Of a DNA stretch of 64,000 nucleotides, positions 52,446-60,101 are shown one piece after another. The notes under the pieces are model-generated. The model had not been told where the DNA came from. It saw only the letters and a list, made by a program, of their open reading frames with translations, and did not search any database. Source of the DNA: Enorma sp964624825 (GTDB taxonomy: Bacteria > Actinomycetota > Coriobacteriia > Coriobacteriales > Coriobacteriaceae); NCBI GenBank assembly GCA_964624825.1, contig CAZUYD010000010.1, positions 1 to 64,000 on the forward strand. Reading direction: 5' to 3'. Made by a program: the position numbers and the translations under genes. The stretch's first letter is position 1. Each line of letters starts with the position of its first letter.

Positions 52446-52711
52446 GTCCCCTCCTTGTCACGGGCATCGTGCGAAAACGCGCAGCCCCTCGCACCGCCCG
52501 ATGCCGGGCGTGGACGATACCTGCATGCCGAGCTCGGGCGACACGTTCCATATGCGATGCGACCCGCTCGTATCGCGCTCTGCACGCGCCACGCACCGCG
52601 CCGCACATCCTGACCATCCTGCGCATATCACCTGATCCGTGCCGTGCGCACGAATCGCGTCGGCCAGCCCGGTGCCCGATCGCCTATGCCGTACCCAAGC
52701 GTTTCTTACTC

Positions 52712-52751
52712 AAACAAAAAGCTCCCCGAGGCCGGCTGACCCCGAGAAGCT
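52712..52751 (-). terminator. Rho-independent terminator of greA
   Basis: On the minus strand AGCTTCTCGGGG pairs with CCTCGGGGAGCT (52720-52751, 12 bp with some GU pairs) and is followed by TTTTTGTTTG. It lies 26 nt past the greA stop. The remaining bases to lysS (52446-52711) show no gene. Confidence 0.85.
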
Positions 52752-52776
52752 GCCACCCATGCGCTCGACCCGGGGT

Positions 52777-53250
52777 CTAGCGCGAGATGCTGGTAATGGT
52801 GTAGATGCGCGACTTGCCAGACGGCGTCACAACCTCAACGGTCTCGCCCTCGGCATGACCGATGATGGCGCGACCGATGGGCGACTCGTTGGAAATCTTG
52901 TGCTCCAGCGAGTTGGTCTCCGTGGTGCCCACAAGGGTGACCTCGACGATCTCGCCATCAGCATCGACCAGCGAGACGGTGCAGCCGATGGAGACGGTCA
53001 GCGTGTGGTCAACGGACTCAACATCCTTCGCGTTGGCAAGGATGGCCTGAATCTCGGCGATGCGCGCCGCGTTCTTGGCCTGCTCCTCCTTGGCATCGTC
53101 GTACTCGGAGTTCTCTGAAAGGTCACCGAAGTCGCGCGCAGCCTTGATGCGCTCGACGATCTCGCGGGACAGCTCGCCCTCGCGCCAGGCAAGCTCGTCA
53201 ACGAGCTTCTGGCGACCCTCGGCAGTCAGTACAATCTCATTCGTTTCCAT
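52777..53250 (-). CDS. greA: Transcription elongation factor GreA
   Basis: A 157-residue factor that makes stalled RNA polymerase cleave the 3' end of the transcript. The N-terminal coiled coil has LTAEGRQKLVDELAWRE and the tip residues DFGDLSENSEYDDAKEEQ (catalytic acidic pair). The C-terminal globular domain has ISNESPIGRAIIGHAEGETVEV. Length is typical. Monocistronic with its own terminator; codes upstream of lysS in the same direction. Confidence 0.97.
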   Translation of the reverse strand: METNEIVLTAEGRQKLVDELAWREGELSREIVERIKAARDFGDLSENSEYDDAKEEQAKNAARIAEIQAILANAKDVESVDHTLTVSIGCTVSLVDADGEIVEVTLVGTTETNSLEHKISNESPIGRAIIGHAEGETVEVVTPSGKSRIYTITSISR

Positions 53251-53359
53251 GCAGGAGACTCCTTGCCTCGACGCAAACCCACATCATTGTGCTTCATGAT
53301 AATGGCCGACCATCCAACCAGGGGAGGTCGGCCGCAGGTGTTCTATAGGAAGAACAAAG

Positions 53360-53632
53360 CTACTCGGAGATGGGGCTGTCGCTATCGCCGCTCTCCTTGC
53401 TTTCTTTCTTCGCCTTCGCCTCGGCGAGCTTCGCCTCGAGTTCGCGAATCTCGCGATCCTCATCGCTCTCCTCGGACACGGGCGAAGAGGAATCGCTGTC
53501 ATCGGCCATGCCCTCGCGCAGGCTCTTAACCGTCGCACCGAGCGACTGGCCGAGCTTCGGAAGGCTCTTGGGGCCAAAGATGATCAGAACCACGACCAGG
53601 ATAACGATCCACTCAAAACCTTTTGGGAGCAT
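53360..53632 (-). CDS. tatA: Sec-independent (twin-arginine) translocase TatA/E-type subunit
   Basis: A 90-residue protein: one N-terminal membrane helix (FEWIVILVVVLIIFG, residues 5-19), the FGPKSLPKLGQSLG hinge typical of TatA, an amphipathic helix, and an acidic/Ser tail with a charged helix at the end. ATG 53632 with GGAGG 5 nt upstream is used; an earlier ATG lacks a ribosome site. tatC is not in the window. Relevant to the two SRR-bearing lipoproteins encoded elsewhere here. Confidence 0.9.
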   Translation of the reverse strand: MLPKGFEWIVILVVVLIIFGPKSLPKLGQSLGATVKSLREGMADDSDSSSPVSEESDEDREIRELEAKLAEAKAKKESKESGDSDSPISE

Positions 53633-53838
53633 ATATTCCTCCAGATGTCCTCCGAACAAACACGCTCAAGTATAGCGCGCACATGCACATCAAACAATCT
53701 TAGCCATATTTTCACCGTGTCTTAGCAATCGTTCTGCAATGCTGGGCATGTGGCCAATTCGTGCCGAGATGCACCGCATTATGCAGCGAATGCTCATGCT
53801 CTGAACGAAGGTCTCGAATGTAAGGGTTTAGTACGGTA

Positions 53839-53901
53839 CGGACGTGATTACGGCGCAGGCGGCCGCTCAGGTGCGGACGTGATTACGGCGCAGGCGGCCG
53901 C
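53839..53901. repeat. Perfect 28-bp tandem repeat, period 35
   Basis: Bases 53839-53866 and 53874-53901 are identical over 28 bp (starting CGGACGTGATTACGG, ending GCGGCCGC), separated by 7 bp. They lie in the 400-bp gene-free spacer between tatA and tRNA-Pro (53633-54032), which shows nothing else. Confidence 0.85.
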
Positions 53902-54032
53902 CCAGCGAATAGATAAACATCGCCGCATGGATCGAGCTCGATAACCTGCTCGCGCTTCGCTTCCGTCTGCCGTGCGACACGTGACAGCAAAACAGGCCGA
54001 CGAGAACGCCTCGCCGGCCTGCATCTTTGCAA

Positions 54033-54109
54033 TGGTCGGGTTGACTGGATTTGAACCAGCGACCCCCGCGTCCCGAACGCGGTGCTCTACCAAACTGAGC
54101 CACAACCCG
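54033..54109 (-). tRNA. tRNA-Pro (anticodon CGG)
   Basis: Full cloverleaf on the minus strand: acceptor CGGGTTG with CAACCCG, D-arm TGGCTCAGTTTGGTAGAGCA, anticodon loop TTCGGGA (CGG, 54073 region), T-arm GGTTCAAATCC, discriminator A and an encoded CCA at 54033-54035. A -10 TACAAT lies upstream at 54122-54127 (minus). Reads CCG codons. Confidence 0.97.
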
Positions 54110-54152
54110 TTTGCGGAAGGTATTGTAGCAAATGATGCGCGGCAATGCTAGC

Positions 54153-55049
54153 TCACTGCACAACTACTCCCGACTTAGCCATGGTTGTCGCACACGCCCA
54201 CCATCCATGCGCCTCGCGTGCCGTGCGCGCAATGCGCTCGGCCACCGCCTGGGTCGCGCATATCGCAAAGACGCACGCCCCCGAACCGGTCACCTGCGCA
54301 GCCAGGGTATCCGACTGCGCGCGCAGCCACAAAACCACCTGCTCGACAGCGGGAGCCAGCGCATACGCTGCAGGAGTGAGATTGTTCGCGATGCGTGCCG
54401 CAACGCACGAGATGTCGTGCGCGCGCAACGCGCTCAGCAACGGATCGAGCGGCGCGACACCATGCGGACACTCATCAAAACGCTTATACGCACCAGCAGC
54501 CGATACGCCCACGCTCTCGGGCTTCACCAGCACAACGGGAAAACCCGCGAAGGGCTCGAACTCCTCGTGCACCACGTCTCCCGCACCAGCGCAGTACGCA
54601 AGCACGCTCGCCAGGAAAAACGGCACGTCTGCGCCAATGCTGCGCGCAACCGCCTCTACGCGTCCATCCGCAGGATCGATGCCCCACAGATGGCATAGCC
54701 CGACCAGCGTTGCCGCGGCATCGGTGGACGGACCGCCCAGCCCCGCCTGCACCGGAATATGCTTCTCGATCTCAATCGACACGGACGGCACGCGACCAAA
54801 GGCCTCGGCCAGCGCTTGAGCGGCGCGATACGCGGTGTTATGCGCCACGGGCACGTCTATAGCGGGAACCATGCGGACAGAGAACTCGGACGCAGGAGCG
54901 ATGCGCACGATATCCGCCAACTCCAACGCCGTCATCACCGAATCAACCCGATGATAGCCCCGTTCATCCTTCTCGCTATGAACCCCGAGGTATAGATTGA
55001 TCTTGGCGGGCGCGACGATGGTGATGGCGCCCGCAGCACTAGTGCTCAT
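54153..55049 (-). CDS. ispE: 4-diphosphocytidyl-2-C-methyl-D-erythritol kinase
   Basis: A 298-residue GHMP kinase of the MEP isoprenoid pathway. N-terminus VAPAKINLYLGVHSEKDERGYH is typical, with the catalytic Lys and His. The ATP loop is PVQAGLGGPSTDAAATL near 106-122; the family norm is GLGGGSSDAA, so Gly is Pro and Ser is Thr here. GADVPFF and the C-terminal VTGSGACVFAI are in place. Its start overlaps the end of veg by 11 bp, so the two are co-translated. Confidence 0.94.
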   Translation of the reverse strand: MSTSAAGAITIVAPAKINLYLGVHSEKDERGYHRVDSVMTALELADIVRIAPASEFSVRMVPAIDVPVAHNTAYRAAQALAEAFGRVPSVSIEIEKHIPVQAGLGGPSTDAAATLVGLCHLWGIDPADGRVEAVARSIGADVPFFLASVLAYCAGAGDVVHEEFEPFAGFPVVLVKPESVGVSAAGAYKRFDECPHGVAPLDPLLSALRAHDISCVAARIANNLTPAAYALAPAVEQVVLWLRAQSDTLAAQVTGSGACVFAICATQAVAERIARTAREAHGWWACATTMAKSGVVVQ

Positions 55050-55335
55050 CGCTCTTCACGTTCACGAGCGGGAAGATGCGCTCGCCCGTCTCGGGACCGA
55101 ATAGCTCCACCGTTCCTGTCAGGATATCCACGTATTGGTAGCTCTGTCGCGAGGTGCGGCCGCGACGCTCGTTGACCTCGACGATGAACACAGCCGGGTG
55201 AACGGTCTTGATGGTACCCATGCGCTCGATCACACGCGTGCGCCCCATGTTCGCCTTGACTTTTACGCGCTGGCCAACCATCTGTCCCAGCTTCTCTTGA
55301 ATCTCTTCGACGTGGTTGACTCCGAGCTCGTCCAT
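55039..55335 (-). CDS. veg: Veg family protein
   Basis: A 98-residue Veg protein (PF06257). Text: EEIQEKLGQMVGQRVKVKANMGRTRVIERMGTIKTVHPAVFIVEV and SYQYVDILTGTVEL. In Bacillus subtilis Veg lies next to ispE, is made in large amount and promotes biofilm matrix expression; the same neighbour is seen here. AGGAGG lies 7 nt before ATG 55335. Confidence 0.93.
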   Translation of the reverse strand: MDELGVNHVEEIQEKLGQMVGQRVKVKANMGRTRVIERMGTIKTVHPAVFIVEVNERRGRTSRQSYQYVDILTGTVELFGPETGERIFPLVNVKSDEH

Positions 55336-55585
55336 CAAATGCCTCCTGAAGCGTACCGAAAATAGGCAGCATTCCCCTAAAATAGTCAAACGAATTGATT
55401 ATAGCAACCTTCGACGCGCACCGTACGTGTCGTGCCTCGATTGCACAGGTCTTCCGCAAGCGAGCACGCCGAGCATCTTGCAATTCAGCCTACCAAGAAC
55501 ATGCGTTGAGCGAGCCGCGCGCGACGGGCATCGCTGTCGAGCCGACGTCCAGCCGCCGGCGAATATCTGGCCAAACGAATCCAGG

Positions 55586-56032
55586 CTACAGGGTATCGGT
55601 ATCGAGCACGATGGTGAACGGCCCATCGTTGGTAAGCCCCACCTGCATATTCGCCGCGAACACACCGGTCTTGACGCGCGCGATATCGCGACGCGCGCAT
55701 TGGACGAAGTGCTCGTACAGCTCGTTCGCATGGGCCGGGTCGCCGGCCGCCGTGAACGAGGGGCGCCGCCCGTGCCGGCAGTCGGCATAGAGCGTGAACT
55801 GCGACACCACGAGCACCGAGCCTCCCACGTCTGCCAGCGACCGGTTCGTTTTCCCATCCTCATCGTCCATGATGCGCAGCTTGAAGATCTTATCCCACAG
55901 CCGCTCCGCCTCCGCGGCGGTATCCGCACTACCCACACCAAGCAAGATGAGGTATCCCACGCCGATCTGTGCGACGCATTCACCCGCGATATCCACGTGC
56001 GCCTCGCGCACGCGCTGAATGACGGCGCGCAT
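55586..56032 (-). CDS. dtd: D-aminoacyl-tRNA deacylase
   Basis: A 148-residue DTD that hydrolyses D-amino acids (and glycine mis-attached to tRNA-Ala). Starts MRAVIQRVREAHVDI; SQFTLYADCRHGRRPSF is the first signature (SQFTLYA), TNDGPFTIVLDT the second, where NxGPxT holds the Gly-cisPro gate. Length is standard. Its ATG follows the rdgB stop with no spacing, so they form an operon rph-rdgB-dtd. Confidence 0.96.
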   Translation of the reverse strand: MRAVIQRVREAHVDIAGECVAQIGVGYLILLGVGSADTAAEAERLWDKIFKLRIMDDEDGKTNRSLADVGGSVLVVSQFTLYADCRHGRRPSFTAAGDPAHANELYEHFVQCARRDIARVKTGVFAANMQVGLTNDGPFTIVLDTDTL

Positions 56033-56737
56033 CTATGCCTCCCCATCGTTCGGCAGCGGGGCGGGCGTTGCCGCGCTGCCAGGCTGCGCGGCGGCTCCCG
56101 ACGCGCCATCAAGCTTGGCGCACAGATCTTGCAGCGCGTGGAATCGGTGACTGATGGCGTTCTTCTCTTCAGGCGTGAGCTCTGCCATGGTTTTGCCAGG
56201 CGTGTCGTCGGGCAAGAAGAGCGGGTCGTAGCCAAACCCATAGGTACCGCGCTCCTCGTGGCCGACGATTCCCTCGCAATACCCCTCGCCCATCGTAACC
56301 AACCCGTTTGCCGCAATGAACGCTATGGAGCTCACGAAGCGCGCCGTACGGCGCTCATCCGATACGCCCGCAAGCTTCGATAGCAGCTTGGCGTTGTTGG
56401 CGGCGTCGTCGCCGTGCGCGCCGGCATAGCGGGCGGAGTAGACGCCCGGCTCGCCGTCGAGCGCGTCGACCATGAGGCCGGAATCGTCGGCGACGGCAGC
56501 GAACCCTGTTTCGGCGACGGCAGCCTCTGCCTTGATGATGGCGTTTTCGGCAAAGGTCGTGCCGGTTTCCTCGGGGTCATCGAAATCTCCCAGCTGCGCG
56601 ATGGCCACGAAGCGCACACCGGGCAGCGCCTGCCCGAGGATCGTCTCGATCTCTACGAGCTTGTGCGCATTTCCCGTCGCCACGACCACCGTCCGCTCAG
56701 GGTCGAGCGCCGACGCGTCAACCTGTTCTAATGCCAT
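56033..56737 (-). CDS. rdgB: XTP/dITP diphosphatase (RdgB/HAM1)
   Basis: A 234-residue pyrophosphatase that clears non-canonical purine nucleotides. Signature text: VVVATGNAHKLVEIETIL, TGTTFAENAIIKAEAA, ADDSGLMVDALDGEPGVYSARYAG and GTYGFGYDPLF. ISHRFHALQ at the end matches the purine-binding SHR. A ~20-residue Ala/Pro-rich tail is extra. ATG 56737 with GAGGGA 10 nt upstream. Between rph and dtd. Confidence 0.96.
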   Translation of the reverse strand: MALEQVDASALDPERTVVVATGNAHKLVEIETILGQALPGVRFVAIAQLGDFDDPEETGTTFAENAIIKAEAAVAETGFAAVADDSGLMVDALDGEPGVYSARYAGAHGDDAANNAKLLSKLAGVSDERRTARFVSSIAFIAANGLVTMGEGYCEGIVGHEERGTYGFGYDPLFLPDDTPGKTMAELTPEEKNAISHRFHALQDLCAKLDGASGAAAQPGSAATPAPLPNDGEA

Positions 56738-56832
56738 GTGAAAACCGTCCCTCTTAAAGATCGCCCTTCTGCCAATTCCCGCCCGCCCTGCGATGAGCCC
56801 GGGACGCGCCATCTTGCATACCGTTAGGTGCG

Positions 56833-57573
56833 TTACTCCTCGTCGTGAAACGCCGTGATCTCGTTTTGCAGCGCAAGAAGCTTCTGTATGCCCAGCTCGC
56901 CCAAATCGAGCAGGCGGCTCAAGCGGGCGCGGTCGAAAGGCGTGCGCTCGCCGGTGCCTTGGATCTCCACGATCTCCCTCGTATCGGTCATGACCAGGTT
57001 CATGTCAATCTCTGCCCGGGAATCCTCACGGTAGTCGAGGTCGAGCAGCTCGCACCCATCGACGACGCCCATCGATACCGCCGCGACCTGTCCCGTTAGG
57101 GGCAAGCGCGCGATCTTTCCCGCCTCAATCCACGCCATGAGCGCGTCGTGCAGCGCCACCCAGGCACCTGTCACCGAGGCGGTGCGCGTGCCGCCGTCGG
57201 CTTGGATCACATCGCAGTCGACCGTCACCGTGTACTCGCCGAGCATGCGCATGTTCGTCACCGCACGCAGGCTGCGCCCGATGAGGCGCTCGATCTCCAT
57301 GGAGCGCCCCTTGCGATTTGCCCGTTCCCGCGACGTGCGGCGTCCCGTCGACGCCGGCAGCATCGCATATTCGGCCGTCACCCAGCCGGCACGGCTCGAA
57401 CGCCGCCAGCCCGGAACGCCCTCCTCAATCGTCGCGGCGCAGAGCACGCGCGTATCGCCGAACTCCACCAAGCACGAGCCGAGCGCATGTTTGAGCACGC
57501 CCCTCGTAAGCTCAACGGAACGCATCTCGTCCACCGCGCGGCTCCCTGCGCGATCGATCTCCATGTAATTCAT
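56833..57573 (-). CDS. rph: Ribonuclease PH
   Basis: A 246-residue phosphorolytic 3'-5' exoribonuclease trimming tRNA 3' ends. Marks: GSCLVEFGDTRVLCAATIEEGVP, GWVTAEYAMLPASTGRRTSRE, EIERLIGRSLRAVTNMRMLGEYTVTVDCDVIQADGGTRTAS, and DLDYREDSRAEIDMNLVMT. ATG 57573 has AAGGAG 5 nt upstream. First gene of rph-rdgB-dtd; a gap of 95 bp to rdgB. Confidence 0.97.
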   Translation of the reverse strand: MNYMEIDRAGSRAVDEMRSVELTRGVLKHALGSCLVEFGDTRVLCAATIEEGVPGWRRSSRAGWVTAEYAMLPASTGRRTSRERANRKGRSMEIERLIGRSLRAVTNMRMLGEYTVTVDCDVIQADGGTRTASVTGAWVALHDALMAWIEAGKIARLPLTGQVAAVSMGVVDGCELLDLDYREDSRAEIDMNLVMTDTREIVEIQGTGERTPFDRARLSRLLDLGELGIQKLLALQNEITAFHDEE

Positions 57574-57636
57574 CGTTGCTCCTTGTGCCATGTCCTTTAG
57601 TTTTTTAGCGCCTCCGGCATCGTTATGCGGCGGGCA

Positions 57637-58545
57637 TCATCGATGCAGCGAGCCCAGCTCGTCGGTTCCCACATGTTCGATGCTCCGCAGCGGCTGGCCG
57701 AAGATGAAGCTCCCTGCTGCTGCGAACTCGGCGATGTTGTCGGACGTCGTGGCAAACCGATGCTCGGGCTCAGCGTCATCGCCCGCAAGCTGTCCTCTGC
57801 GCTGCAAGATGTCGGTCAGCTCACGCGTGGTCTCCTCGGCCGAGGACACCACCCGAACACCTGCTCCCAAAGCGCGACGAATCGGCCCCACGAGCAGGGG
57901 GAAATGTGTGCAGCCAAGCACGACGGTGTCCACCTCCGTGCCCCGCAGCGGCGCCAGGGTGCGCGCGACCTCATCGCACACCTCGGGCGTGTCGAACACA
58001 TCGCTATCCTCGAGCCACCGCTCCTGTAGGTGCGCGCCCGTCGCGAGCTCTTGCTCGACAATCTCGACAAAACGCGAGGCAGGGCACCCGCACACGGTAA
58101 CGCCTGCATCGAGCTCCTGGATAGCGCGCGTGTAGGCGCCCGACTGCACGGTGAGGCTCGTCGCTAGCACGCCGACCTTGCGTGTGCGCGTCGTGTTGAT
58201 CGCCGCACGGGCACCCGGGGCGATCACGCCGATAACCGGCACATCGAGCGTCTTCTGCATCAGGGGCAACGCAGCCGCCGTCGCGGTGTTGCACGCGATG
58301 ACGATGATCTTGACATCATGAGCCGCAAGCCAGCGGCCAGCCTGCGACGCATACGAGCGCACCTCGGCCTCGCTCCGCAAGCCATAAGGGCAGCGCTTCG
58401 TGTCGCCCAGGTAGTAAATCGACTCATGCGGCAGCGCCATGGCGATGGAACGCGCCACCGTGAGGCCGCCGAGACCCGAATCGAACACGCCGATGGGTCT
58501 TTTATCGACCGATATGCTCGGTACAGGCTCCGTGATGCAAGACAT
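57637..58545 (-). CDS. murI: Glutamate racemase
   Basis: A 302-residue cofactor-independent racemase making D-glutamate for peptidoglycan. IGVFDSGLGGLTVARSI, YYLGDTKRCPYG, IVIACNTATAAAL (first catalytic Cys) and VLGCTHFPLLVGPI (second catalytic Cys) are all present. ATG 58545 with AGGA 8 nt upstream; the ATG lies 4 nt after the stop of the upstream HAD gene, so the pair is coupled. Confidence 0.96.
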   Translation of the reverse strand: MSCITEPVPSISVDKRPIGVFDSGLGGLTVARSIAMALPHESIYYLGDTKRCPYGLRSEAEVRSYASQAGRWLAAHDVKIIVIACNTATAAALPLMQKTLDVPVIGVIAPGARAAINTTRTRKVGVLATSLTVQSGAYTRAIQELDAGVTVCGCPASRFVEIVEQELATGAHLQERWLEDSDVFDTPEVCDEVARTLAPLRGTEVDTVVLGCTHFPLLVGPIRRALGAGVRVVSSAEETTRELTDILQRRGQLAGDDAEPEHRFATTSDNIAEFAAAGSFIFGQPLRSIEHVGTDELGSLHR

Positions 58546-58549
58546 GCGC

Positions 58550-59458
58550 TTATCCTGCCTTTGCCGCAAGCAGCGATTGCATGCCCGCCACCCATGCGTC
58601 CACAATGCGCCCGGGCGCCACATACGCGTTGGCATGCGAGGCGAGGAAGATCTCAGCACTCGGGTCTGCCAGGCCGTTTTCGACCATTATGAACAGCTCG
58701 GTGTAATCGGCCATGAGGAAATCGGAGGCAGAATCGCCCACGGCGAGCGTTTCGGTGCGGTCGATGCCGCGAAGCGCGCAGAACCGCTCGATGGCGCGCC
58801 CCTTGTTGAGCCCCTTCGGCATGATGTTAAAGGCGCGGCCGCACACCCCATCGGGCAGGCTGAGCGTCGTCGGTGCCGAGATGTAGTTCAAAAAGCCGTT
58901 GTCCGCCCAATCGAGCTCCATGTCGATCTCCTCGATCAAGGCACGGGCTTCTTCGTCTGGGATCTCGCCGCGCAAGCCGATCGTCACTTCACGGCGCCGA
59001 AAACCTGTTGACATGTCGTTGTGGAACTCGAGCAAGCCCGGGTAGCGCTCCACGAACTGCTCGCATACCCCCGTCTGCTCGATAATCTGGTGCGGGTTGA
59101 GCCCACACGCGGGGTCATAGTCCATATCCGCCGTGAAGTACTCCCATATATCATGCGCGCGGTCGGTCATGATGATGCCGCCCATCTCGGCGATGTAGGC
59201 GCCAACGCCAAGCAGCCGCGAGTCCTCGTGCATCATGGCGCGGCTGCGACCAGAGCATAAGATGACTTCTACGCCCATCTGACGCAGGGCGAGAAGCGTC
59301 TCGACGAACGCCAAGCTGGGCTCGCCCGCCGCATTTGCCAGAACGGTTGACCCCGGGCCCATCATCGTGCCATCGAGATCGGTGAACACATAGCGAATAC
59401 GAGCTAGACGATCGCGCAATGCACCCGAAGGAACCTGAGGCAGATAGGGTATCGACAT
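58550..59458 (-). CDS. HAD-IIB family phosphatase
   Basis: A 302-residue Cof-like hydrolase, with motif I VFTDLDGTMMGPG near residues 24-36, motif II LCSGRS near 66, a large C2-type cap, motif III Lys in GLNKGRAIERF near 221, and motif IV AVGDSASDFLMADY near 237. Similar in layout to mannosylglycerate/sugar phosphate phosphatases; substrate unknown. ATG 59458 with GGAGG 4-5 nt upstream. Precedes murI in an operon. Confidence 0.88.
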   Translation of the reverse strand: MSIPYLPQVPSGALRDRLARIRYVFTDLDGTMMGPGSTVLANAAGEPSLAFVETLLALRQMGVEVILCSGRSRAMMHEDSRLLGVGAYIAEMGGIIMTDRAHDIWEYFTADMDYDPACGLNPHQIIEQTGVCEQFVERYPGLLEFHNDMSTGFRRREVTIGLRGEIPDEEARALIEEIDMELDWADNGFLNYISAPTTLSLPDGVCGRAFNIMPKGLNKGRAIERFCALRGIDRTETLAVGDSASDFLMADYTELFIMVENGLADPSAEIFLASHANAYVAPGRIVDAWVAGMQSLLAAKAG

Positions 59459-59651
59459 GAATCCTCCACCATGAGCGATAACACGCATGCGGGCATAACA
59501 GCCCCTATCATAACCGGATGGCGCACCCCGAAGATGGTGATTTGCCGCCAGATGCTATATCTCCACCCGTAGCTCGAGCGAGAGAGCGGAGCATACGGAT
59601 GGATGCGGCAGAGCCTGAAAGCGCTCATATGACAACCATCCGGAGACTCGG

Positions 59652-59804
59652 ATGCTCACTTTTTACGCAAGTGAGTGTTACGTTCGGGATATCCGAAGTA
59701 TCACGGAGCTTCTCGAAAAAGAAACCGCTGGTAGAGCGCGTGTGAAAATTTGAACTACTTGAGATGATGCCAAGTTAGCACTCACTTGCGAAAAAAGTGG
59801 GCAG
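59652..59804. mobile_element. Copy B of the 153-bp inverted-repeat element
   Basis: Ends 59652-59680 and 59776-59804 are inverted repeats (25 of 29 match), each with the inner hairpin CTCACTT-N7-AAGTG(A/G)G. Aligned with copy A (40014-40166) it needs no gaps and about four of five bases agree. It lies just upstream of the tRNA-Val promoter, in the gene-free stretch 59459-59855. Confidence 0.85.
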
Positions 59805-59855
59805 CGCACCGCGGGATAGCCGCCGCGGGCGTTATCGGCTATACTCAACACCTGC

Positions 59856-59931
59856 GGGCGATTGGCGCAACGGTTAGCGCAGGTGCTTTACACGCACAAG
59901 GCTGGGGGTTCGAATCCCTCATCGCCCACCA
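59856..59931 (+). tRNA. tRNA-Val (anticodon TAC)
   Basis: Cloverleaf: acceptor GGGCGAT with ATCGCCC, anticodon loop TTTACAC (TAC), T-arm GGGGGTTCGAATCCCTC, discriminator A, encoded CCA at 59929-59931. The outermost anticodon-stem pair is a G-A mismatch. A TATACT -10 box at 59840-59845 lies just upstream, so the precursor has a very short 5' leader. Confidence 0.97.
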
Positions 59932-59939
59932 AAGAATCG

Positions 59940-59970
59940 AAAGGGCTCCGCGGCGGCGGAGCCCTTTGCG
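59940..59970 (+). terminator. Terminator of tRNA-Val
   Basis: AAAGGGCTCCGC-ggcg-GCGGAGCCCTTT (59940-59967), a 12-bp perfect stem 8 nt past the tRNA; followed by GCGTT, so the T-run is only the stem's own TTT. Confidence 0.8.
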
Positions 59971-60018
59971 TTCCGAGCTCCCCGCAAAGGGCGAGCTATA
60001 GAGCTTAGCCCTAAAGAT

Positions 60019-60047
60019 CGGTATCTAACACCTGGCGTCAGATACCG
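60019..60047 (-). terminator. Probable terminator of argD
   Basis: CGGTATCT (60019-60026) pairs with AGATACCG (60040-60047) around a 13-nt loop; on the minus strand it is followed by ATCTTTAG. It lies 55 nt past the argD stop. Confidence 0.55.
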
Positions 60048-60101
60048 CCCCGGCGGCAAACAGCGGGATGGCGCAGCCTTCGTCGGCAGGACGGTGCTTC
60101 G

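Noticed and set aside
53839..53901. CRISPR-like 28-bp repeat
   Set aside because: Just two copies with a 7-bp spacer; a tandem duplication, not an array.
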